Shown here: positions 34,753 through 44,365 of the stretch, in pieces
How positions within the stretch are numbered: the first letter of the stretch is position 1
Layout of the letters: each line of letters begins with the position of its first letter
Origin: Emcibacteraceae bacterium
Lineage (GTDB): Bacteria; Pseudomonadota; Alphaproteobacteria; Sphingomonadales; Emcibacteraceae
DNA length: 46,047 nt
Direction: 5' to 3'
Assembly (NCBI GenBank): GCA_028281625.1
Contig: JANQJN010000034.1
Location: forward strand, 1-46,047
Program-made: the position numbers and the translations under genes
Notes under the pieces: model-generated
The model's input: the letters and a program-made list of their open reading frames with translations, nothing else
What the model was told of the DNA's origin: nothing
The model's database searches: none

Positions 34753-36240
34753 CTATTGTCTAGCTGAAAACCACTCTTCCAGCGCCGCTTTTTTCTCAGC
34801 ACTCATGTGAAGTCCCAACTTAGTGCGGCGAAAAAGAATATCTTCCGCTGTCATCGCCCATTCATTCTCTATAAGGTAAAGAACTTCACACTCATAAAGT
34901 CCGGCGCCAAAATGAACGCCAAGATCTTCGAATGAAGCAGCTTCGCCCAGTATCTTGCGCGCATTTGTACCGTAAGCACGAAACAGGCGGTAAATTGTTT
35001 TGACTCCCAAGAAGGAATAATCTTTAGCGAGTTTCTTGAGCTCCTTCTCAAAATCCTCATATGCAAAATCACCACCGGGAAGTGGATTACCCGCTGTCCA
35101 ATTACCCTTCATATGGGGAAAACGACGCTTGAGTTTTGCCAGCGCCCTTTCAGCAAGCACCCGGTAAGTGGTGATTTTACCGCCGATGACATTAAGAAGT
35201 GAATTTCGCTTTTCCAGTTTGAGCACGAAATCGCGGGTCGCTTCCTGCGCTGCGCTGGCACCATCATTGTAAAGCGGCCTCACGCCAGAATAATCTGCCA
35301 CCACATCATCCACAGTAATTCGTTTCCTAAAATAAACACTCGCCATTTCACAAAGATATATTGCTTCCTGGTCAGATATGGTGACGTCCGCGGGATTTCC
35401 GGTAAATTCTTTATCTGTGGTTCCAATTAGCGTGTATTCATCTTCAAACGGAATGGCGAAGATGATCCGCCCGTCGACTCCCTGAAATAAATAAGCGCGG
35501 TCATGCTGGTAAAGTTCCGGGACAATGATATGACTGCCGGTAACCAGGCGCATTAAGTTGCTCTCATCCTGATCCAGTACTTCCTTCATCACCTGATCGA
35601 CCCAGGGACCAGCGGCATTGATTATGATTGTCGCCGCAACCTGTTTGATTTCGCCCGTGATCATATCCTTAACATCAATATGCCATTGATTGTTAGTACG
35701 GGTAACGGATACCGCTTTGTGGCGCGGAAGGATATCAGCACCGTGATCACGGGCCACACAAGCGTTTAAGACGACAAGGCGCGCATCATCGACCCAGCAA
35801 TCGGAATATTCATAGGCTTTTTTAAACTTACCCTTCAGGACATAAGCATATTCATCACTGGTCAGATCAACTGTGGATGTGGGAGGCAGGATTTTACGGC
35901 CACCCAGATGATCATAAATGAACAGACCAAGCCTTACCAGCCAGGACGGTCGTACACCTTTATGTTGCGGTAGCAAAAAACGCATCGGCCGAATGATGTG
36001 CGGTGCGTTATTTAGCAGCACTTCTCTTTCTTTGAGCGCTTTTCTGACAAGAGAAAATTCATAATATTCAAGATATCTAAGACCGCCATGGATCAGTTTG
36101 GTGCTTGCTGATGAAGTGCCTGAGCCAAGATCGTCTTGCTCCACCAGGGTGACATTAAGTCCCCTGCCCGCTGCATCAGCTGCAATTCCTACCCCATTTA
36201 TCCCCCCACCAATAATGAAAATATCGGCGAAATCCCTCAA
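34753..36240 (-). CDS. glpD: Aerobic glycerol-3-phosphate dehydrogenase
   Basis: FAD-dependent oxidation of glycerol 3-phosphate to dihydroxyacetone phosphate at the inner membrane, passing electrons to quinone. 495 residues, normal family length. The FAD-binding motif is IFIIGGGINGVGIAADAAGRG, followed by SGTSSASTKLIHGGLRYLEYYEFSLV, AGPWVDQV and DYSGVRPLY; the C-terminal helical domain ends with LGLHMSAEKKAALEEWF. It sits between two S9 peptidase genes (gaps of 4 and 74 bases), which is unusual company, while its pathway partners glpQ and glpT lie 2 kb downstream and glpK is at the other end of the window. Confidence 0.96.
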   Translation of the reverse strand: MRDFADIFIIGGGINGVGIAADAAGRGLNVTLVEQDDLGSGTSSASTKLIHGGLRYLEYYEFSLVRKALKEREVLLNNAPHIIRPMRFLLPQHKGVRPSWLVRLGLFIYDHLGGRKILPPTSTVDLTSDEYAYVLKGKFKKAYEYSDCWVDDARLVVLNACVARDHGADILPRHKAVSVTRTNNQWHIDVKDMITGEIKQVAATIIINAAGPWVDQVMKEVLDQDESNLMRLVTGSHIIVPELYQHDRAYLFQGVDGRIIFAIPFEDEYTLIGTTDKEFTGNPADVTISDQEAIYLCEMASVYFRKRITVDDVVADYSGVRPLYNDGASAAQEATRDFVLKLEKRNSLLNVIGGKITTYRVLAERALAKLKRRFPHMKGNWTAGNPLPGGDFAYEDFEKELKKLAKDYSFLGVKTIYRLFRAYGTNARKILGEAASFEDLGVHFGAGLYECEVLYLIENEWAMTAEDILFRRTKLGLHMSAEKKAALEEWFSARQ

Positions 36241-36244
36241 ATAC

Positions 36245-38119
36245 TCAGTCCTTTAAATGTTTTTCAAGAAACTTTTCCATCTCAGACAACATTTTTATTC
36301 TATATTTTTGATTTTTTAGATAGTGGTCTTCACCCTCAAACTCAAAATACGTGATGTCCTTACCTCTATTTCGCATTTTCTTATAGAAACGTCGAGTGAT
36401 ATCTACATCCACGTTCTCGTCCAAGTCACCCTGGAACATTAAAATAGGTAAGTTTAGCTTATCAACATTATCAGAAGGTGAAGCTTCCTTCTTTGACCAT
36501 TCCTGACTTTCCATATAGGTTGTAATTGTGAATTGGAACTCCTTTCGCAAATTTGTAACAGGAGCAAATGCAACAGAACATTTATACAGTGCTGGATCTT
36601 TTATTGCACCCTGTAGCGCCGCATATCCGCCATAGCTGGCCCCAACGATACAGATGTTTTCAGGATCTGCATATCCTTGTTCGATCATCCATTTGGTGCC
36701 ATCATTGATATCCTCGAGCATTTTTCGACCCCATTCATGATAACCTTTTTCCATAAACTCTTGGCCGTAACCTGTTGAACCACGGTAATTCATTTGCAGT
36801 ACTGCATAACCACGTGTTGTCAGAAACTGGACCCAATAATCAAAGCCCCAATTGTCTCGAGCTAAGGGTCCACCATGGGGCATTATGATTGTTGGTAGCG
36901 GCTTGTTGTCTGCGCCCTTCGGTAAAGACAAATACCCATTAATTAACAATCCATCCCTGGCGGAATAGGAAATAGGTGTCATTTCAGAAAGCTTTTCAAC
37001 ATCAAGTGACTTATAGTTATAGGTGAGCATATCGATTTTGTTGTTGTTCAAATCCAGTAAATAAAATGTACCTGGATCTGTTGGCGCTGTAACTTTAAGT
37101 ATATGCCTTTTTTTATCAGCGGAGCTACTTTGTACACGTACGGTTTGGTTAGGAAATGCTGACTGAAATATTCTCATCATTTTTTGCCCGTTCTCACCAA
37201 CCCATACTCTGCGAGGTCTTTCATCATAATAATAGTATTTTTCGAGAACATCGTTATCATCAAACTCAAATGCGGTTAGATCATAATGATCATTAGAGGC
37301 AACTTTTTCTATAAATTCTTCAGTCACAACATTGAATGTATAAAGGGCTACGCGTCCGTTTTCTGCTTTTTTTGATACATAAATTATGTCTGGGTCAGGG
37401 GTAAAACCTTGGAAATCATATGGTTGAACTTTTACTTTTCTTGCTTTTTTTCCAAGTCCGTATGTGCGTTCATAACGATAAAGTTCTATCCATTCATCTT
37501 CCACGGATTTTCTATAATATGCTGTAAAACGGTTATCTGCCCTTGCGAACCCTTGCTCTCGCCTTAATCCAAACCTAATTTGATCATCTTTGTCCACCGT
37601 TACACGAGAATAATATAATCTGCCGCCTGGCAGCTTTTCTTCTTCACCTGTGAAGACGTTGAGTTTGTAAGCACCACCACTTCCTCTAATTAATATGCGC
37701 TGGGGATCGTCTTCAAGAATGCTTACTAGATACGGATAATACCAAACCTTTCGATTATTTCCTTTCCAGTCCATAGCAACCATAAAACTCTCGGCTTGTA
37801 CAAATGTACCGCCTTTACTGAGCTCAGCCTTTCGACCAAATACCAATACTGTGTCATTTGATAACCAATTTGCCCCGAAAAAATTACCGTCGTCAAACGG
37901 GATTCCTGTGGGTTGTTCAGACAAGTCAGACAAAGACCGCGTTACAGCAAATATCTTCCCATCAACGTTTTGCAGATATAGTAATTTATCCCCTTTGGGA
38001 GAAATCTTTATATTGGAAATTTCGGGGAGTACACCAAATGCTTCCGCTGAAACAGAAACTTCTTGCGCACGAACGTTTGCGGCGTAAAAGAAAATCAAAA
38101 TTATGACAACATACTTCAC
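36245..38119 (-). CDS. Secreted S9-family prolyl oligopeptidase-like peptidase, paralogue 2
   Basis: About 624 residues from a GTG start at 38119. This start is chosen because GGGGGATACC precedes it, as in the two paralogues, and because it gives a clean signal peptide (KYVVIILIFFYAANVRAQ). The frame remains open upstream to ATGs at 38131 and 38170. Propeller domain first (ISPKGDKLLYLQN), then catalytic domain: Ser495 in GASYGGYAAL, Asp in GDLDENV, His in EGEDHYL. It starts 67 bases after paralogue 3 and ends four bases before glpD. Periplasmic oligopeptide cleavage is expected. Confidence 0.9.
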   Translation of the reverse strand: MKYVVIILIFFYAANVRAQEVSVSAEAFGVLPEISNIKISPKGDKLLYLQNVDGKIFAVTRSLSDLSEQPTGIPFDDGNFFGANWLSNDTVLVFGRKAELSKGGTFVQAESFMVAMDWKGNNRKVWYYPYLVSILEDDPQRILIRGSGGAYKLNVFTGEEEKLPGGRLYYSRVTVDKDDQIRFGLRREQGFARADNRFTAYYRKSVEDEWIELYRYERTYGLGKKARKVKVQPYDFQGFTPDPDIIYVSKKAENGRVALYTFNVVTEEFIEKVASNDHYDLTAFEFDDNDVLEKYYYYDERPRRVWVGENGQKMMRIFQSAFPNQTVRVQSSSADKKRHILKVTAPTDPGTFYLLDLNNNKIDMLTYNYKSLDVEKLSEMTPISYSARDGLLINGYLSLPKGADNKPLPTIIMPHGGPLARDNWGFDYWVQFLTTRGYAVLQMNYRGSTGYGQEFMEKGYHEWGRKMLEDINDGTKWMIEQGYADPENICIVGASYGGYAALQGAIKDPALYKCSVAFAPVTNLRKEFQFTITTYMESQEWSKKEASPSDNVDKLNLPILMFQGDLDENVDVDITRRFYKKMRNRGKDITYFEFEGEDHYLKNQKYRIKMLSEMEKFLEKHLKD

Positions 38120-38122
38120 GGT

Positions 38123-38129
38123 ATCCCCC
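38123..38129 (-). promoter_or_regulatory. GGGGGAT ribosome-binding motif deciding the GTG start of S9 paralogue 2
   Basis: Minus strand GGGGGATACC then GTG (38119). The position relative to the start mirrors the ATG starts of the two paralogues and supports GTG over the upstream ATG codons. Confidence 0.6.
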
Positions 38130-38186
38130 ATCAGTAAGAGCTCGGGAGACTTTGCCACAGCGCACTTCAATTTTCAAGATTACATG

Positions 38187-40166
38187 CTAATCCAAATGCT
38201 TGGCTAAAAACTGCTCCACTTCGGTCAGAAACTGGATTCTATATTCTTCATTGCTTAAGAAATGGTTCCCATATTCAAATTCAATATATTTTATTTCTTT
38301 GCCCTCATCATTCATTGCCTGGTAAAATTTCCGGCTTTGGTCCACCTGTACGCTGCGATCAACTACTCCATGGGCCAGAAGGATCGGAATATTATACTTG
38401 TCAATATTCTCAGATGGCGAAGCTTCTTCAAATGACCAGTCATCGCTGACAACATAATTTTCGTATATTCGGTAGTCCGTGTAAAGACGGCGATCGACCA
38501 TAAAATCAGATAGGTCAGTAATTGGCGCAAATGAGATGGAACATTTATATAGTCCAGGATCTTTCACGACTGCTTGAAGCGCTGCATAACCTCCATAGCT
38601 ACCACCCATAATGCACATGTTATCAGGGTCAGCATAACCCAGCTCTACAGCCCATTTTGCCCCGTCATTAATGTCTTCCAGCATCTTGCGCCCCCATTCC
38701 TTGTAGCCCAGCTCACTAAACTGGTAGCCATAGCCGCTTGAGCCACGAAAGTTCATTTGAAGTACGGCATAACCGCGCGTGGTCAGGAACTGTACCCAAT
38801 AATCAAAGCGCCAACTGTCACGCACCCACCAGGGGCCACCGTGGGGCATTATAATCATTGGGAGGTTTTTACCGTCACTGTTTTTGGGTAGTGAAAGATA
38901 CGCGGGTATCTCAAGTCCGTCCCGTGCTGAATAACTTACGGACGTCATTGGCGAAAGCTTTTCATAGTCCAGCGCGGCATAATTATAAGCAATCGGTTCC
39001 ATTGATCCTTCACGAAGGTTCAGAAGGTAAAAACTCCCAGGGTTTGTCGGTGAACTTACCTTCAGCGCAATCACCTTATCATCATTTGAACGGCTCAGGA
39101 TTTGAATCAGCTCCCCCGGAAAATTTGCTTCAAATGTTCGCTCGAGCATTTTTTCAAGGCCCCCAACACGTACAATCTGATCCCGGTCATCGACAAATGT
39201 ATAATATTCAACCGCCCCGGTATCATCAATGGAAATTGAATTGATATCATAGTCTTCACTGCTTGCAACCACCTCGATGATTTCCTCACTGTCCACATTA
39301 TAAGTATAATAGGCTTTCTTGCGGTGCTCGTTTGTCAATGAAATATAAATCACTGCAGGATCTGCGGTAAAACCTGAGAAGTTGAACGGTGGGTTTTCAG
39401 TGAGCTCGTCATATTCAAACAGTGGTTCAAAATCCTCATTACCGTTTTTTCTAAAATAGGCGATGGTCATGGCCTCGTCAAAACTTCTGTTTCGTCTATT
39501 ACCAATGCCATACCGAACCACCCCATTATGATCACTCACCCAGTTTTGAACACGTGCTCTGCCGCTTATCAAGCGTTCGCGTCTTTTGGATTCAAGGTTA
39601 AGTTTATATACATCAGGCTCCAACGCTTCCTGATAATCCAGTTGGATAAGAATATGCTCTGGATCATCCTCCAAAAAATCAATAACCTCGTCCTGAAATT
39701 GTGAAACATGGTGTGCCCTTCGAAATAAGCTCCCGGTACTTGCGGATTGGTTATTTGCATACACAATTGGATCTTCGATCTCTTTACCCTGCCAGTCAAA
39801 AATCATGAGCCGCCCTTCGGTGGTATCTACACGCCTTCTGCCGCCATCTCTTTGTGCTGCAAAACGGTAACTGGCAAGTATTTTATCTTTGGAAATCCAT
39901 TTAGCCCATCGGAATTCGCCAGCTATTGGCGGGATGCCATAGGTTTCGGCGGCGGTGTCCGTAAGGGAGCGTGTTACAACTATAGTCTTGCCATATACGT
40001 TCTGCAAAAACAGCATCTTGTTGCCATCCGGAGAAATTTCAACATCTGAAATTTCCGGTAATTTACCAAATGTTTCTGGAGAAATATCCGACTGCTGAGC
40101 TCTAGCAGAAATTGAAAAGAGTAATGCGCACGAACAAAATAAAATTATTTGTTTGCAAATCTTCAT
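38187..40166 (-). CDS. Secreted S9-family prolyl oligopeptidase-like peptidase, paralogue 3
   Basis: 659 residues from the ATG at 40166, preceded by GGGGGATTTT; an ATG five codons upstream (40181) is less likely. The signal peptide ends at ISARAQQ. N-terminal propeller (ISPDGNKMLFLQN), then alpha/beta-hydrolase with Ser523 in GGSYGGYAAL, Asp in HGVVDRSV and His in GNHFLS. It is the first gene of the minus-strand block that runs to the deacylase, so the block promoter probably lies in the 105 bases shared with the divergent small membrane protein gene. Confidence 0.92.
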   Translation of the reverse strand: MKICKQIILFCSCALLFSISARAQQSDISPETFGKLPEISDVEISPDGNKMLFLQNVYGKTIVVTRSLTDTAAETYGIPPIAGEFRWAKWISKDKILASYRFAAQRDGGRRRVDTTEGRLMIFDWQGKEIEDPIVYANNQSASTGSLFRRAHHVSQFQDEVIDFLEDDPEHILIQLDYQEALEPDVYKLNLESKRRERLISGRARVQNWVSDHNGVVRYGIGNRRNRSFDEAMTIAYFRKNGNEDFEPLFEYDELTENPPFNFSGFTADPAVIYISLTNEHRKKAYYTYNVDSEEIIEVVASSEDYDINSISIDDTGAVEYYTFVDDRDQIVRVGGLEKMLERTFEANFPGELIQILSRSNDDKVIALKVSSPTNPGSFYLLNLREGSMEPIAYNYAALDYEKLSPMTSVSYSARDGLEIPAYLSLPKNSDGKNLPMIIMPHGGPWWVRDSWRFDYWVQFLTTRGYAVLQMNFRGSSGYGYQFSELGYKEWGRKMLEDINDGAKWAVELGYADPDNMCIMGGSYGGYAALQAVVKDPGLYKCSISFAPITDLSDFMVDRRLYTDYRIYENYVVSDDWSFEEASPSENIDKYNIPILLAHGVVDRSVQVDQSRKFYQAMNDEGKEIKYIEFEYGNHFLSNEEYRIQFLTEVEQFLAKHLD

Positions 40167-40169
40167 AAA

Positions 40170-40176
40170 ATCCCCC
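40170..40176 (-). promoter_or_regulatory. GGGGGAT ribosome-binding motif of S9 paralogue 3
   Basis: Minus strand GGGGGATTTT then ATG (40166), the third copy of the motif shared by the S9 genes. Confidence 0.6.
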
Positions 40177-40271
40177 GACATGGTAACAATTACGGACTAA
40201 AGTACGTTTGTAACCATCGCAATGTTACACAGGAAAATATTTAATTCAAGATTATAGATTGGACAAAATTC

Positions 40272-40529
40272 ATGGATGATATCAAACTACTGATCGATCT
40301 GATAGGTTGGACCGGGGCGCTTTGTTTGCTTAGTGCTTATCTTCTTGTTTCAAATGGAAAACTTGACGCAAAATCATATGCTTATCAGAATCTGAATTTA
40401 ATCGGTAGTTTCTGCTTGATTGCCAATACCTATTATTATGGTACCTATGCGCTTGTGTTCCTGAATTCAATCTGGGCGTTAATAGGTTTACATGCCATAA
40501 GAAAAATAGCAACTTCACGAAATGTTTAA
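40272..40529 (+). CDS. Small CBU_0592-like membrane protein
   Basis: An 85-residue protein with three hydrophobic helices (LLIDLIGWTGALCLLSAYL; LIGSFCLIANTYYYG; LVFLNSIWALIGLHA) and the W-x-G...Y...N-x-x-N-x-x-G pattern of the CBU_0592 domain family. Function is unknown; it is probably an inner-membrane protein. It is transcribed divergently from the S9 block and is followed by 79 bases before the subtilase gene, with no obvious terminator. Confidence 0.8.
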   Translation: MDDIKLLIDLIGWTGALCLLSAYLLVSNGKLDAKSYAYQNLNLIGSFCLIANTYYYGTYALVFLNSIWALIGLHAIRKIATSRNV

Positions 40530-40608
40530 TCAATTTTAATTGTTTATTTGTAACCTCGCTTAATAATAAGAAACTACTAATTAAACGTGTTAGAATTGGA
40601 ACCAAAAC

Positions 40609-42978
40609 GTGGCCAGATCATCGAAGTCGATACTTGCGGGGTTAATGCTTACAACTTTCCTAAGCGCATGTGGTGGCGGATCCGGTGGCGGTTCCCCCAC
40701 AAGTTCCAACAATACTCCAGCACCTGCCCCTGCTCCTGCGCCGACCCCCGGTCCTATTGCCTATGATACAGCGGAATACCGGGAAAACAGTTCCATGCAG
40801 CAGATGAATGTCCAGGCTGCCTATGAAAATGGATATACGGGGAATGGAATTTTAGTCGCAGTGATCGACAGCGGTGTTACCGAAGTTCCGGAAATGGCAG
40901 GAAAACTACACCCACAAAGTACCAATGTGGCTACCGGAAATGATACTGATGTAGATGATATCAATGGTCATGGAACGGCGATGGCCGGGATTATCGCTGC
41001 GAATCGTGACCATTCCACAAACAATAGCCCGTTTAATATGCATGGTGTGGCGTTTAACGCGCAGATTCTAAATATTAATGCTACTTCGCAAGCAAATTGT
41101 CCTGATTCAGATAACTGTGATTTCTTCCATTCCGATATTGCTCTTGGGTATGACTACGCCAGAATGCACGGTGCTGATGTAATTAATGAAAGCCTCGGGT
41201 CCGATACCCCTTCCACATCTGGCCTAAGAGCAGCAATGGAAAGAGCCGTTGATGCCGGGATCGTGATTGTGGTCCCGGCCGGTAATATTCCAGATGGTGC
41301 GGCCCCAGGGCATGGTAGTGCAGCTCAGGCGTCTGCTGCCGTGGCGTATTCTTCTTGGGCAAATGGACAAATTATCATTGCCGGTTCAGTGGATGCCAAC
41401 AATCAGATATCCGATTTTAGCTACCGTGCAGGATCAGACGCTATGAATGTCTATCTAATGGCACCAGGAAACGGAATTACCACGCCAGATCATGATCCAA
41501 ATAACAGCTATGAATATGTCTCTGTTGTTGGAACGTCTGCCTCAACAGCACAGATTTCTGGTGCGGCGGCACTGCTTCTTGAAGCTTTTCCATCCCTAAC
41601 TGCCCAGCAGGTTGTTGATCTGATGTTTACAACGGCAACAGATTTGGGCGCACCGGGAATTGATACAATTTATGGCCGTGGACTTCTTAACTTGGATGAA
41701 GCATTTTCGGCGCAGGGCCAGTTGGTGATTGCTGGTGATGGATTTGCCAGCGGGCTTGAAGTAGGCACGGACAATAGTGTAACCAGTCAAAACTTCGTGT
41801 TTTCCGGTGGGGCATTCGGCGCTGACATGAGCTTTGACGGTTCGGTAGGGGATATTATGGTTCTGGATCGCTATAACAGGTCCTACCATATTGATTTTAC
41901 CAAAACGATACATGGTGCCCAACCTGCGTTCAGCATCATTGATTTTATGAGTGGTGGGCTAAACAATCGTTATCATACTATGCAGTTTGGTGACGCAACT
42001 AAGGTCAGACTTGGCTGGCGTCATGACAATCAGTTTTCGGAAATTGACCGGAAATACCTCTCAAACCACTTGGGCAGGCACCGACGCGCCGGTAATCTTC
42101 GCATGGCTCTCTCCTACTCGATTGATGAAAAGCAAATGGCAACCATGTCATCGGGTATGTCAATCGCTGAAATGATGGAAGATTATCGTCCGGATGATTA
42201 TATGGCGCCCAGCAAGCATGGTTTTAGCAACCTGCTCAAGTCTGATGAAACGGCGACTGTCGGTTATAAAAACCGGTTCGGCAAAAAATGGTCCTTTGAA
42301 ACCGCTTTTGCCAGCAGTGACTATAGCTTCGGCGAAGATTTCTTTATCGCGCCTATTGATGTAAAGAATAATCTATCGCTTAGCCGCATCCGCCATCAGG
42401 CAACAGAAAATTTGCAAATAGCCTTTGATCTGGGACTCTTGAGCGAAACGGGTAGCGTTCTTGGTGCTGTTTCCCGCGGTGCACTGGAAATTGGCACTGC
42501 TGCAACAACGGCCTTTACAGGCGCAAAAATTGATTATGCGCTGGGTGATAAAGCATTGCTGTTTGCGCGCGGGTCCTATGGTGTAACAAATGTAACGGGC
42601 TCAACTCGCAGTATATTGGGGGATGTTTCGAACTTGAAATCCTACAGCTATCTTGTGGGTATCAAGGGTCAGGGTCTGGCATTTGATAATGACCAGATAT
42701 CTTTTACATTTAGTCAGCCTCTAAGATTATCCAGCGGTTTCGCGACCGTTAGCAATGTAACGCACCGCGACTATGAAACCGGACAGTTTACCACGTCCTA
42801 TAACCGCATATCCTTAAATCCAACAGGTACAGAGCGCGACTTTGAACTTGCCTACAGCTTAAATGGAATTTACGGTACCAATCTGAAACTGAACGTCCTG
42901 CATCAACTTAATCCAGGGCATATTAAATCAATCAGAAGCGCCACAAGCGTACTCTTTAGGATTGGATCCGCATTTTGA
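40609..42978 (+). CDS. Lipoprotein subtilisin-like (S8) peptidase with C-terminal autotransporter-like barrel
   Basis: A 789-residue surface serine protease. It starts at GTG; lipobox LSAC (Cys21) is followed by a Gly/Ser and Pro/Ala-rich spacer (AP repeats). The S8 domain has Asp87 in VIDSGV, His121 in NGHGTAMAGI and Ser310 in GTSAS. The Pro after the usual GTSMAS is replaced (GTSASTAQ). From about residue 500 the protein is strand-rich and ends in Phe (FRIGSAF), like an outer-membrane beta barrel. The layout matches lipidated subtilase autotransporters such as SphB1 and NalP, which process other surface proteins. It overlaps the next gene by four bases. Confidence 0.88.
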   Translation: MARSSKSILAGLMLTTFLSACGGGSGGGSPTSSNNTPAPAPAPAPTPGPIAYDTAEYRENSSMQQMNVQAAYENGYTGNGILVAVIDSGVTEVPEMAGKLHPQSTNVATGNDTDVDDINGHGTAMAGIIAANRDHSTNNSPFNMHGVAFNAQILNINATSQANCPDSDNCDFFHSDIALGYDYARMHGADVINESLGSDTPSTSGLRAAMERAVDAGIVIVVPAGNIPDGAAPGHGSAAQASAAVAYSSWANGQIIIAGSVDANNQISDFSYRAGSDAMNVYLMAPGNGITTPDHDPNNSYEYVSVVGTSASTAQISGAAALLLEAFPSLTAQQVVDLMFTTATDLGAPGIDTIYGRGLLNLDEAFSAQGQLVIAGDGFASGLEVGTDNSVTSQNFVFSGGAFGADMSFDGSVGDIMVLDRYNRSYHIDFTKTIHGAQPAFSIIDFMSGGLNNRYHTMQFGDATKVRLGWRHDNQFSEIDRKYLSNHLGRHRRAGNLRMALSYSIDEKQMATMSSGMSIAEMMEDYRPDDYMAPSKHGFSNLLKSDETATVGYKNRFGKKWSFETAFASSDYSFGEDFFIAPIDVKNNLSLSRIRHQATENLQIAFDLGLLSETGSVLGAVSRGALEIGTAATTAFTGAKIDYALGDKALLFARGSYGVTNVTGSTRSILGDVSNLKSYSYLVGIKGQGLAFDNDQISFTFSQPLRLSSGFATVSNVTHRDYETGQFTTSYNRISLNPTGTERDFELAYSLNGIYGTNLKLNVLHQLNPGHIKSIRSATSVLFRIGSAF

Positions 42979-43526
42979 GACTAATTTCACTAATTGTTCT
43001 TGTTCTTTTTTCATTAAATGCCCATGCGCAGCCGGAAATAGAGAAAATCCCGCTTGAAAAAATGGCAAAGCTTGAAAGTCTGCTTGGTCACTGGAAAACA
43101 ACAAATTACGCCTGGCAGGACGACGCCTGGACAGAGATTGCAACAACCGACGTTCATTACGCTAGTAAGCTAAAAGGAAAGCTGATAACAGAAGAAATCA
43201 GCAATGTGGTGCCCATCGACAGTTTTATTGTCGAAACCTTCATAAGTTATGACCAGTATCGAAATGTATACCGCTTAGCGGCGGTTGATGACATATACGG
43301 CCTTATGGATATTTATGAAGGTGACTTTGTAGACGATAACAATTTTCAGCTAACCAATCTGCGCGCGGGAACGAATTTCCCAACCGCTGATGGTGGCGAA
43401 ATGTATTTTCGTCTGACATTCACAGAAATTGATCAGAATACCCGCGAATTTCTAGTTGAGCGCTCAGCGGATAATGGTGCAACCTGGAGCCCCATGAACA
43501 TGAATAAAATGATTAGGGCCAATTAA
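42975..43526 (+). CDS. Secreted DUF1579-like protein
   Basis: 183 residues from a TTG start that overlaps the TGA of the subtilase gene, indicating translational coupling. The TTG is chosen because it yields a complete signal peptide (LISLIVLVLFSLNAHAQ); the first in-frame ATG would remove it. The mature part resembles DUF1579/lipocalin-like beta barrels (LESLLGHWKTTNYAW; FISYDQYRNVYRLAAVDD; ERSADNGATW). Function unknown. Coupling to a surface protease suggests a periplasmic partner or a simple cotranscribed neighbour. Confidence 0.78.
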   Translation: MRLISLIVLVLFSLNAHAQPEIEKIPLEKMAKLESLLGHWKTTNYAWQDDAWTEIATTDVHYASKLKGKLITEEISNVVPIDSFIVETFISYDQYRNVYRLAAVDDIYGLMDIYEGDFVDDNNFQLTNLRAGTNFPTADGGEMYFRLTFTEIDQNTREFLVERSADNGATWSPMNMNKMIRAN

Positions 43527-43703
43527 ATGGCTGAGATTATCTCCTTAAGCAAGGTACGCAAGAAACGAAAGCGTGAAGAAAAAGAAAAAACCGCGAGTGA
43601 GAACCGCGCAAAATTCGGTCGCAGAAAATCTGATAAGGAAATGGAAGACGCCCGTAAAGACCGCCGCAATAAGGATCTGGACGGCCATAAAATTGATGAT
43701 TAA
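43527..43703 (+). CDS. DUF4169 family protein
   Basis: A 58-residue, very basic, Lys/Arg/Glu-rich helical protein starting MAEIISLSKVRKKRKR and containing SENRAKFGRRKSDKEMEDAR and a C-terminal LDGHKIDD. This is the DUF4169 pattern found in alphaproteobacteria; its function is not known. It starts one base after the TAA of the DUF1579-like gene, and its stop overlaps that of the convergent DUF2889 gene by four bases. DUF4169 and DUF2889 genes often occur near each other in this class, in my recollection. Confidence 0.85.
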   Translation: MAEIISLSKVRKKRKREEKEKTASENRAKFGRRKSDKEMEDARKDRRNKDLDGHKIDD

Positions 43704-44257
43704 TCGCCGGTATAAAAATCCGGTAGATGCATTTTCACCACTTCACTATCCTCCGCCCAGGCATGACAGGTATTAATCACCAGCGGTTTAACCTGTTTGT
43801 TGGCTTCGGCCTGCTGCTGCGCGGTTTTACGCATATTGCCCATTAACGTTTGAAACGATACAGTGGCCAGTGGGGATAAAAGCTCCGTTATATGAGTACA
43901 CCCCTTAATCCCCTTCACCTTTTCTGCGATAGCGCGGCGCCAGCCGCGACCGATCCTAATACCAACCAGTTGCTCGTAGGCTTCCGTGATACGTGGGCAC
44001 ATTTCAAAGGGGCTATTGTCAGTTACTGCCTCAACGTCTTTTACCATAAAATTGTCGTCAATGGTCAGGCGTACCCACATTTCATGAATGGGTTCCCCAG
44101 CTTTGATCCCATTTCGCCAGCGATTTTCAATATCATAGGTTTTAATATCGGTCATATGGGCTTCTATATCCCATAAACCGTCTTCGCGGTGATAGCCTTT
44201 AAGGGAAATATCGCGCGTATGAATATGCTTACGCGCCGCTGGTGTTGATAGTGGCAT
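43700..44257 (-). CDS. DUF2889 domain protein
   Basis: A 185-residue cytoplasmic protein, no signal peptide. It has the DUF2889 features [21 protein letters not shown] near the N-terminus, [19 protein letters not shown] in the middle, and [29 protein letters not shown], which contains the conserved Cys-Thr-His. No activity is known for the family. It is convergent with the DUF4169 gene and divergent from queC. Confidence 0.87.
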   Translation of the reverse strand: MPLSTPAARKHIHTRDISLKGYHREDGLWDIEAHMTDIKTYDIENRWRNGIKAGEPIHEMWVRLTIDDNFMVKDVEAVTDNSPFEMCPRITEAYEQLVGIRIGRGWRRAIAEKVKGIKGCTHITELLSPLATVSFQTLMGNMRKTAQQQAEANKQVKPLVINTCHAWAEDSEVVKMHLPDFYTGD

Positions 44258-44365
44258 TGGTTACTTCCTATTGTATTTCTCTCTGGGTTTATATCCCAGC
44301 GAAATCATTTAGTCATGGTAATTACTGAAAAATTACGTTATCTCATGCAAAAACAAGGATTAATC

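Noticed and set aside
44258..44365. Possible preQ1 riboswitch ahead of queC; a small CTGGG/CCCAG hairpin is at 44283-44299.
   Set aside because: No preQ1-I or preQ1-II core could be matched, and the hairpin is short and far from the start.
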